A DNA stretch of 5,255 bases. Source: Acidobacteriota bacterium. Its GTDB lineage: Bacteria; Acidobacteriota; Thermoanaerobaculia; Multivoradales; JAHEKO01. Both the position numbers and the translations under genes were made by a program. The notes under the pieces were generated by a model, which ran no database searches, was not told the origin of the DNA, and was given only the letters and a program-made list of their open reading frames with translations. Below are positions 1 through 5,255 of the stretch, one piece after another (the first letter of the stretch is position 1; every line of letters starts with the position of its first letter). Where the stretch lies: positions 1-5,255 of the forward strand of contig SBFI01000366.1 in assembly GCA_006227875.1 (NCBI GenBank), given 5' to 3'.

Positions 1-645
1 GAGAACTCGCCCGAGGCGAGAGCAGTGCGCGAGCTGATCACCGCGCAGGAGATCCAGCTCGGTCGCGCCAAGCGCGCCTGGTTCATGCCATCGTTCTTCC
101 TCGTCGGCAACTACGCGGGAGACCTCAGTGAGGGCGACGTCGATTTCCCCGGCATCGCCGATGAGGGTGGCAGCTTCTCGATCAACCTGACCTACCCGAT
201 CGTCCAGGGCGGCCTCAAAGCCAGCGAGATCGCAAAAGCGGAGGTCGACCTCGAAGGGCTCCAGCAGCAGCTCGAACTGGTCGAGCAGAGGGTCGAGCAA
301 CGCACGCGTACCAGTGTGCGTCTCGTCGAGAACTCGTTCCCGCGCATCAAGTTCGCTCTCGAGGCCGCCCGCGCGGCGGGCGCCAGCCTGGTCATCGTGC
401 AGGACAAGTACGCCGAGGGCATCCTCAACGTCACCGATCTGCTCTCCGCACAGAACGAGAAGTTCTCCTCCGACCAATTGCTCGAAGTAGCGACCTACCA
501 GTACCTGATCGACCTGGTGGAGCTGCAACGGTCGATCTCCTGGTTCGAGGAAGAGAAGAGTCCGGGGGAGCGCGAGGAGCTCGCCAACACGATCGTGGCC
601 GTGCAGACGGCCGCGCCGGAGCAAGGAGCAGCTGATGAAGAGTAG
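1..645 (+). CDS. TolC-family outer-membrane efflux protein, C-terminal part (5' truncated)
   Basis: Outer-membrane factor of a tripartite efflux pump, forming the trimeric exit duct through the periplasm and outer membrane. The frame is open from base 1, so the 214 visible residues are roughly the second structural half of a family usually 420-500 residues long; the GTG at 25 is internal, not a start. Seen: a helix ending in AKRAWFMPSFFL (about 23-34), the usual TolC pattern of an A-x-x-x-x-P turn into a beta strand; a second strand INLTYPIVQGG (61-71), matching the family's 'PL-F-x-GG' turn; a long amphipathic helix (72-125); then DKYAEGILNVTDLLSAQNE (135-153), the classic 'rY-x-G-x-x-x-x-x-x-LL-x-AQ' motif, followed by a final helix to WFEEE. 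An acidic, probably disordered tail (187-214) follows. The stop overlaps the adaptor start by 11 bases, so the two are likely translationally coupled. The family call is secure; no ortholog name can be given. Confidence 0.9.
   Translation, partial: ENSPEARAVRELITAQEIQLGRAKRAWFMPSFFLVGNYAGDLSEGDVDFPGIADEGGSFSINLTYPIVQGGLKASEIAKAEVDLEGLQQQLELVEQRVEQRTRTSVRLVENSFPRIKFALEAARAAGASLVIVQDKYAEGILNVTDLLSAQNEKFSSDQLLEVATYQYLIDLVELQRSISWFEEEKSPGEREELANTIVAVQTAAPEQGAADEE
623..628 (+). promoter_or_regulatory. Ribosome binding site of the adaptor gene
   Basis: AAGGAG lies 6 bases upstream of the ATG at 635, inside the last codons of the outer-membrane factor gene. It fixes the adaptor start at 635 and shows that the 11-base gene overlap is real. 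Confidence 0.85.
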
Positions 646-1735
646 GTCCATTTCATGTGCCGTGGCGGCCGTGGCCGTTTTCGGACTGACGGCAGGCTGC
701 GGCGAGAGCGAAGTACCCGAGCGGCCGCCGGTGGTCCGACCGGTCAAGCTGGTCACCGTCGGCGACGAAGCCGGCCGGCAGCGGAGCTTTCCGGGCAGGG
801 TCCAAGCGGCGAATCAGGTCGATCTCTCCTTCCGCGTGGGCGGGCCCCTCATCGAGCTGCCGGTGCGCGAGGGCGGCACCGTGCGCGAGGGAGAGATCGT
901 GGCGCGCATCGATCCGCGCGACTTCGAGATCCGGTTGGCGAGTGCGCGCGCCGAGCGGGAGCGCGCCGAGGCCGACTTCCGCCGCTTTTCGTCGCTCTAC
1001 GAGAAGGAGGCCGTATCCCAGGCCCAGCTCGACCAGGCGCGCGCCGAGCGCGATATTGCCAGGGCGCGAGAGGAGGACGCCGAGGCCTCAATGCGCGACA
1101 GCAGACTGCGGGCTCCCTTTACCGCCAGCGTCGGCAAGATCTTCGTCGAAAATTTCCAGGATGTCCGGCCCAAGGAGCCGGTCATGAGCCTGGTGGACGT
1201 GTCGAGCGTCGATGTCGTCGTCGACCTACCGGAAGCCCTGGTGGCCCGCATCATCGGCGACCCGAGCCTGATGGCGGTGGCTCGCTTCGATACCGCGCGG
1301 GGACGCGAGTTCGAGCTCAGGTTGAAGGAGAGGGCGGCACAGGCGGATCCACGGACACAGACCTTCCGCATCACCCTTACGATGCCGCAGCCCGAAGACG
1401 TCAACATCCTCCCCGGGATGACCGCGACGGTTACCGGCAAGCGCGCGGGTGACGCGATCGACCTGGGACAACCTCTGACCGTTCCGGCGATCGCGGTCGT
1501 CGGCGAGGGTGGCGACTCCCATGTGTGGGTCTTCGACCCGAGCTCACGCACTGTCACGTCGCGCGCGGTAACGGTCGGCCAGCTTCGGGGGAGCGACCGC
1601 ATCGAGGTCACCAGCGGCCTCGAGATCGGCGAGTCGATCGCAGTGACCGCGGTGACCCAGCTACGCGAGGGCATGGAGGTCCGGCCGCTCGAGGAGTTGG
1701 AGGGTTTTGGACCCTCGGGGAGGCGAAGAGGGTGA
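635..1735 (+). CDS. RND efflux periplasmic adaptor subunit (membrane-fusion lipoprotein, AcrA/MexA type)
   Basis: Adaptor that links the inner-membrane RND permease to the outer-membrane channel. The 366 residues are a normal length for the family. An N-terminal lipoprotein signal is visible: basic MKSR, a hydrophobic core, and LTAGC with the lipidated Cys at residue 22, so the mature protein should be anchored by lipid to the periplasmic face of the inner membrane. Domains in order: first lipoyl half (about 56-97, including FRVGGPLIELPVREGGTVREG and ARIDPRDF); a short, charged alpha-helical hairpin (98-153, rich in Ala/Arg/Glu); second lipoyl half (154-189, beginning SRLRAPFTASVGKI); beta-barrel (190-270, ending in ILPGMTATV, a hallmark of the family); membrane-proximal domain (275-350). 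Start ATG 635 is supported by AAGGAG at 623-628. It sits between the channel and permease genes in the same operon. Family certain, substrate unknown. Confidence 0.95.
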   Translation: MKSRSISCAVAAVAVFGLTAGCGESEVPERPPVVRPVKLVTVGDEAGRQRSFPGRVQAANQVDLSFRVGGPLIELPVREGGTVREGEIVARIDPRDFEIRLASARAERERAEADFRRFSSLYEKEAVSQAQLDQARAERDIARAREEDAEASMRDSRLRAPFTASVGKIFVENFQDVRPKEPVMSLVDVSSVDVVVDLPEALVARIIGDPSLMAVARFDTARGREFELRLKERAAQADPRTQTFRITLTMPQPEDVNILPGMTATVTGKRAGDAIDLGQPLTVPAIAVVGEGGDSHVWVFDPSSRTVTSRAVTVGQLRGSDRIEVTSGLEIGESIAVTAVTQLREGMEVRPLEELEGFGPSGRRRG

Positions 1736-1765
1736 ACGCTCCCTTGGAGTCCGTCCGTCGCCCGC

Positions 1766-1771
1766 AGGAGG
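1766..1771 (+). promoter_or_regulatory. Ribosome binding site that decides the permease start
   Basis: AGGAGG, a perfect anti-16S core, ends 7 bases before the GTG at 1779. It selects GTG 1779 over the upstream in-frame TTG at 1707, which would add 24 hydrophilic residues unlike the N-terminus of RND permeases and would overlap the adaptor gene. Confidence 0.88.
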
Positions 1772-1778
1772 AAGCCGC

Positions 1779-4700
1779 GTGAATCTGGCCGAGCTCAGCA
1801 TCAGGAAGAGCACCATCACCTGGGTGATGACGGTGCTGCTCGTCGTCGTGGGCTGGATCTCGTTCAACAACCTGGCCCGGCTCGAGGACCCGGAGTTCAC
1901 CATCAAGGAGGCGATCGTCATCACCCCCTACCCCGGCGCCACCGCGGCCGAGGTCGAGGAGGAGGTCACCAACGTCATCGAGATGGCGGTGCAGGAGCTC
2001 GGCCAGGTCAAGTACGTGGAGTCGCGCTCGTCTCGTGGCCTCTCCCAGCTCAAGGTGGCCATCCAGGACAAATACGACAAGACCATGCTGCCCCAGGTCT
2101 GGGACGAGCTGCGGCGCAAGGTCAACGACTACCAGCGCGACCTGCCGCCCGGCGCCGGTCCGTCGATCGTCAATGACGACTTCGGGGACGTCTACGGCGT
2201 CTACGTCGCCATCACCGGCGAGGGCTACACCTTTCGCGAGATCCACGAATACGCCAAGTTCCTGCAGCGCGAGCTGCTACAGGCGCCCGATGTCAAGCGG
2301 ATCATCCTCTACGGCGTCCAGCCGGAGGTGGTCTATGTCGAGATGCGCCGTGACCGAATGTCGGAGCTCGGCATCTCACCGCAGAACATCTACGACACCC
2401 TGGCGGCCCGCAACCTGGCGGTGCCGGCGGGGAACGTGACCCTGGGCACCGAGTACCTGCCGGTCCATCCGACCGGGGAGTTCCAATCGGAGGAGGAATT
2501 CGGCGAGCTGCTGGTCAGCGCTGTCGGACCGGGCTCCGACCGCCTGGTCTATCTGCGCGACGTGGCCGACATCCGCCGCGGCTATCGCGAGCCGGCCACC
2601 GCCCTGCTGCGCTACGACGGCAAACCGGCTATCGGCCTGGGGATCTCGACGGTCTCCGGCGGCAACGTCATCACCATGGGCGAAGGGCTCGCACAGCGCT
2701 TGGAGGAGCTGGAGGCCCTGGCGCCGCTGGGGATGGAGCTTCACCCCATCTCGCTGCAGCCCCAGGCTGTGACGGCGGCGATCAACGGCTTCCTGGTGAG
2801 CCTGGCGCAGGCGGTGACCATCGTCGTCGTCGTCCTGCTGGTCTTCATGGGACTGCGCAGCGGCCTGATCATCGGCTTCGTGCTGCTGCTGACGATCCTG
2901 GGCACCTTCATCTTCATGGGCCTGCAGTCGGTCACCCTGGAACGGATCTCGCTCGGAGCCCTGGTCATCGCGCTGGGAATGCTGGTCGACAACGCGATCG
3001 TGGTCACCGACGGCATGCGGGTGAAGATGAAGCAGGGGGTCGACGCCCTCACCGCCGGCCGCGAGGTGGTGGGGCAGACGGGGGTACCGCTGCTCGGCGC
3101 CACCTTTATCGCCATCGCCGCCTTCGCCGCGATCGGCACCTCCCAGGACTCGACCGGCGAGTTCTGCCGGGCGCTCTACTCGGTCATCTTCATCTCGCTG
3201 ACGCTGAGCTGGGTGACCGCCGTGACCTCGACGCCGCTGCTCTGCAAGACGTATCTCAAGACCGCGGAGCCGACTGAGGGCGAGGCGGAGGACCCTTACG
3301 GGGGGTCTTTTTTCCAGCTGTACCAGAAGTTCCTGTCGGCGTGCATGAAGGCCCGCTGGGTCACCGTCGCGGTGGTGGTGGGTCTGTTCGTGCTCTCGCT
3401 GATCGGCTTCGGCGGCGTCAAGAAGAGCTTCTTCCCCGACTCCACCCGCGCCCAGTTCTACGTCGACTTCTGGTTCCCGGACGGCACCCACATCGAGGAG
3501 ACTTCGGAGCAGATGAGGCGCGCCGAGGAGTGGTTCGCGACGCGCGAGGAGATCACGCACGTCACCACCGAGATCGGCGGTGGTCAGCCCCGGTTCCTGC
3601 TCACCTACACCCCCGAGTCGGCGTTTGCGCACTTCGCGCGGACCCTGCTCGACGTCGAAGATTCGAAGATCATCCCCAGTCTGGCGCCGGAGTTCCAGGA
3701 GCGGCTCGAGGAGCTCTTCCCCCAGGCGATCGTCAACGTGCGGTTGTTCGTCATGGGGCCGTCGACCGGGGGCAAGATCCAGCTGCGGATTTACGGCCCC
3801 GATGCCGAGACCCTGAAGCTGCTTGCGAGCCGGGCCAAAGACATTCTCCTGGATGATCCGAACGCCAAGGCAGTGCGCAGCGAATGGGGCAACCAGGTCA
3901 AGGTCGTGCGGCCGCAGCTCGCCGAAGCGCAGGCGCGCCGGGCCGGCATCAGCCGCACGATGCTCTCCCAGTCGACCGCCGCGGCCATCGAAGGGACGAC
4001 GGTGGGCGTCTATCGCGAAGGGGACGAGCTGCTGCCCATCGTCGCCCGATCACCCGAGTACGAGCGCATCGACTTCGAGAATCTGGATGCGGTGCAGCTC
4101 TGGAGCCCGGCCGCCCAGCGAGCGATTCCGACGGGCCAGGTCGTGACCGGCTTTGTCACCGAGTTCGAGGATCCGCACATCTGGCGCCGCGACCGGACCA
4201 AGATGGTGAAGATCCACGCCGATCCCCGCACCGGCCTGCCGAGCCAGCTCTTCGCCCGGGTCAAGCCGCAGATCGAGCAGGCGCTTGGAGTCGACACGGC
4301 GCAGCTCCTGGGGCGCGAGGTGAGTCCGGAGGCGTGGACGGCCACTACCGTCACGGTGCGCGACAACGACATCATCGCCCTCGACCAGCCGGGCTATTCC
4401 ATGGCCTGGGGCGGGGAGGCCGAAGACTCGGCCCGCGCCCAGGGTGGACTGCAGGTCTACATGAGGATCTTCTTCGGTCTGATGGTCCTGATGGTGATCT
4501 GGCTCTTCAACTCGCTGAAGAAGACGGCGATCATCTGGCTCACTGTACCGCTGTCGATCATCGGCGTGACCCTCGGACTGCTGATGTTCAACCAGCCGTT
4601 CGGCTTCATGTCACTCCTCGGCCTGATGAGCCTCGCCGGCATGCTGATCAAGAACGCCATCGTCCTGATCGACGAGATCGACCTCCAGATGGGCAGCGGC

Positions 4701-4931
4701 AAGGAGCAGTTCCAGGCGATCGTCGACTCGGGCACCAGCCGTCTGATCCCGGTGTCGATGGCAGCGCTGACGACCATCCTCGGCATGGTGCCGCTCCTGG
4801 GGGACGCGTTTTTCGTCGCCATGGCGGTGACCATCATGTTCGGCCTCGGCTTCGCCACGGTCCTCACCCTGATCGTGGTGCCGGTGCTCTACGCGATCTT
4901 CTTCCGCGTGCCGAACCCGGAGGCGGCCTAG
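1779..4931 (+). CDS. RND efflux transporter permease subunit (AcrB/HAE-type inner-membrane pump)
   Basis: Proton-motive-force-driven inner-membrane antiporter, expected to work as a trimer feeding substrate into the adaptor and outer-membrane channel encoded just upstream. At 1050 residues it is full length. Seen: TM1 (about 12-30) after a short cytoplasmic amphipathic start; first periplasmic porter loop (31-335) opening with LARLEDPEFTIKEAIVITPYPGA; TM2-TM6 (about 336-488) with GMLVDNAIVVTD in TM4; TM7 (about 526-545); second periplasmic loop (546-890) beginning KKSFFPDS; TM8-TM12 (about 893-1042) with GMLIKNAIVLIDEID in TM10. Aligned by eye to AcrB, Asp404 matches Asp407, Lys958 matches Lys940 and Arg988 matches Arg971, while Asp408 is Asn405 and Thr978 is Ala995. 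The metal-pump (CusA) pattern is absent. Start GTG 1779 follows AGGAGG, 43 bases after the adaptor stop. The RLEDPEF segment suggests a non-AcrB HAE subfamily (possibly TriC-like, from memory). Substrate not predictable. Confidence 0.96.
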   Translation: MNLAELSIRKSTITWVMTVLLVVVGWISFNNLARLEDPEFTIKEAIVITPYPGATAAEVEEEVTNVIEMAVQELGQVKYVESRSSRGLSQLKVAIQDKYDKTMLPQVWDELRRKVNDYQRDLPPGAGPSIVNDDFGDVYGVYVAITGEGYTFREIHEYAKFLQRELLQAPDVKRIILYGVQPEVVYVEMRRDRMSELGISPQNIYDTLAARNLAVPAGNVTLGTEYLPVHPTGEFQSEEEFGELLVSAVGPGSDRLVYLRDVADIRRGYREPATALLRYDGKPAIGLGISTVSGGNVITMGEGLAQRLEELEALAPLGMELHPISLQPQAVTAAINGFLVSLAQAVTIVVVVLLVFMGLRSGLIIGFVLLLTILGTFIFMGLQSVTLERISLGALVIALGMLVDNAIVVTDGMRVKMKQGVDALTAGREVVGQTGVPLLGATFIAIAAFAAIGTSQDSTGEFCRALYSVIFISLTLSWVTAVTSTPLLCKTYLKTAEPTEGEAEDPYGGSFFQLYQKFLSACMKARWVTVAVVVGLFVLSLIGFGGVKKSFFPDSTRAQFYVDFWFPDGTHIEETSEQMRRAEEWFATREEITHVTTEIGGGQPRFLLTYTPESAFAHFARTLLDVEDSKIIPSLAPEFQERLEELFPQAIVNVRLFVMGPSTGGKIQLRIYGPDAETLKLLASRAKDILLDDPNAKAVRSEWGNQVKVVRPQLAEAQARRAGISRTMLSQSTAAAIEGTTVGVYREGDELLPIVARSPEYERIDFENLDAVQLWSPAAQRAIPTGQVVTGFVTEFEDPHIWRRDRTKMVKIHADPRTGLPSQLFARVKPQIEQALGVDTAQLLGREVSPEAWTATTVTVRDNDIIALDQPGYSMAWGGEAEDSARAQGGLQVYMRIFFGLMVLMVIWLFNSLKKTAIIWLTVPLSIIGVTLGLLMFNQPFGFMSLLGLMSLAGMLIKNAIVLIDEIDLQMGSGKEQFQAIVDSGTSRLIPVSMAALTTILGMVPLLGDAFFVAMAVTIMFGLGFATVLTLIVVPVLYAIFFRVPNPEAA

Positions 4932-4971
4932 CTAACCGGTGGGGACTTCTGGCAAGCGAGCCTCGGGGTGG
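4932..4971. other. Convergent intergenic gap with weak inverted repeats, no clear terminator
   Basis: These 40 bases separate the permease stop from the end of the possible small - strand ORF. An imperfect stem can be drawn from 4934-4942 (AACCGGTGG) to 4975-4983 (CCGCTGGTT), nine pairs with two G-U wobbles. It could enclose a four-pair AGCC/GGCT hairpin (4959-4962 with 4970-4973). No T tract follows on either strand, so this is not a standard intrinsic terminator. Termination may be Rho-dependent or use this weak structure. Confidence 0.2.
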
Positions 4972-5121
4972 CTACCGCTGGTTGAACGAGGCAGAGCAAC
5001 CGAATAGCCTGGTCCATATCATTGGCTCGACACCATCAGGACCGCTGGCGCCTCCCAACAACGCGAATCCTGACAGTGCCAGGACCAGGGCGAGGATCGG
5101 CGAGACCAACCGAACCGTCAC
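4972..5121 (-). CDS. Possible small hydrophobic/secreted protein, 49 codons, overlapping the cytochrome stop
   Basis: Unrecognised and unproven. A GTG on the - strand overlaps the cytochrome TGA by four bases (GTGA), the usual arrangement of translationally coupled genes, and opens a 49-codon frame ending in TAG. The product begins MTVRLVSPILALVLALSGFA and continues LLGGASG, so residues 2-25 resemble a signal peptide or single membrane helix: one Arg, about 20 hydrophobic residues, then a small-residue stretch where signal peptidase might cut. The remaining 24 residues contain one Cys and no known motif. Codons in the first half mostly end in G or C like the neighbours; the second half is less biased, so this may be a decaying remnant or a chance frame. 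No Shine-Dalgarno sequence precedes the GTG. If real, it would be co-expressed with the cytochrome, perhaps as a small membrane partner. Confidence 0.35.
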   Translation of the reverse strand: MTVRLVSPILALVLALSGFALLGGASGPDGVEPMIWTRLFGCSASFNQR

Positions 5122-5255
5122 TTGGTGTGGTCAGTGTGGCACATCAGGCACTCCATGTGCCCTTGCTGGTGGTTCATGGTGGCCTGGTTGTGCCACATGT
5201 CGTCCGGCCCGTGACACTCGACGCAGTGCCGGGTCGCCTCGGAGGGCTCCCATCG
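5118..5255 (-). CDS. Multiheme c-type cytochrome, C-terminal end (5' part beyond the window)
   Basis: The last 45 residues of a gene reading leftwards from beyond the right edge, ending in TGA. Two covalent heme-attachment motifs are visible: CVECH at residues 11-15 (bases 5211-5225) and CLMCH at 36-40 (bases 5136-5150). Additional His residues at 10, 22, 29, 33 and 43 could act as distal axial ligands, as in bis-His multiheme cytochromes. Two hemes within 45 residues imply a high heme density and therefore an exported, periplasmic electron-transfer protein. The ending, a His-rich stretch followed by a final CXXCH and a further His three residues on, recalls the last heme of NapC/NrfH-type or cytochrome c3-like proteins, but too little is present to choose. 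The gene is convergent with the efflux operon and has no evident functional link to it. Confidence 0.85.
   Translation of the reverse strand, partial: RWEPSEATRHCVECHGPDDMWHNQATMNHQQGHMECLMCHTDHTK

Noticed and set aside
655..1452. Alternate-frame + strand ORF within the adaptor gene
   Set aside because: Arg/Gly/Ala-rich translation of the shifted frame; the adaptor frame carries the lipoprotein signal and all family motifs.
1707..1778. TTG-initiated N-terminal extension of the permease (24 residues)
   Set aside because: It is charged and Gly-rich, unlike RND N-termini, which begin a few residues before TM1. The AGGAGG site at 1766-1771 is placed for GTG 1779.
1608..2246. Open frame on the - strand across the adaptor-permease junction
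   Set aside because: Antisense to two well-supported genes, with Asp/Val/Leu/Gly-rich composition typical of a GC-bias shadow and no motif or ribosome site that argues for expression.
2821..2836. Short TCG/GTC triplet repeat
   Set aside because: It encodes a run of valines in TM2 of the permease; ordinary codon choice in a hydrophobic helix explains it.
2376..3632. Long open frame (418 codons) on the - strand inside the permease gene
   Set aside because: It lies wholly antisense to a clearly conserved RND permease. Its product is a low-complexity His/Arg/Gln/Asp-rich string with no recognisable domain, as expected from the complement of high-GC codons.
5068..5084. Hairpin TCCTG / CAGGA in the convergent gap as a terminator
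   Set aside because: Only five pairs with a seven-base loop, no T tract on either strand, and it lies within the hydrophobic coding stretch of the possible small ORF.

Overview
High-GC, densely packed bacterial DNA. It carries most of a tripartite resistance-nodulation-division (RND) efflux operon on the + strand, and the end of a multiheme cytochrome transcription unit running convergently on the - strand. An outer-membrane TolC-family channel and a lipoprotein-type periplasmic adaptor point to a diderm (Gram-negative) bacterium. The CXXCH heme-binding protein at the right edge points to respiratory or extracytoplasmic electron transfer. I cannot assign a phylum from this sequence; a high-GC proteobacterium or acidobacterium-like lineage would fit, but that is only an impression.

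Layout: 1-645 is the C-terminal 214 residues of a TolC-like outer-membrane factor, entering already open from the left edge. 635-1735 is a complete membrane-fusion (adaptor) protein with a lipoprotein signal, overlapping the previous gene by 11 bases. 1779-4931 is a complete 1050-residue RND permease starting at GTG behind an ideal ribosome binding site. 4932-5117 is a convergent gap that holds a possible 49-codon hydrophobic ORF on the - strand (4972-5121). 5118-5255 is the C-terminal end of a multiheme c-type cytochrome on the - strand, cut by the right edge.

The three + strand products should form one pump: inner-membrane proton-driven permease, periplasmic adaptor anchored by a lipid, and outer-membrane exit duct. 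The tight spacing and overlap indicate a single mRNA whose promoter lies left of the window. The substrate cannot be read from the sequence. The permease resembles the drug/hydrophobe (HAE-type) branch rather than the metal branch, and its proton-relay residues differ from AcrB at two positions. I see no RNA gene, CRISPR array, insertion sequence or convincing intrinsic terminator. Most of the window is an ordinary efflux operon; the least explained element is the small hydrophobic ORF overlapping the cytochrome stop codon.
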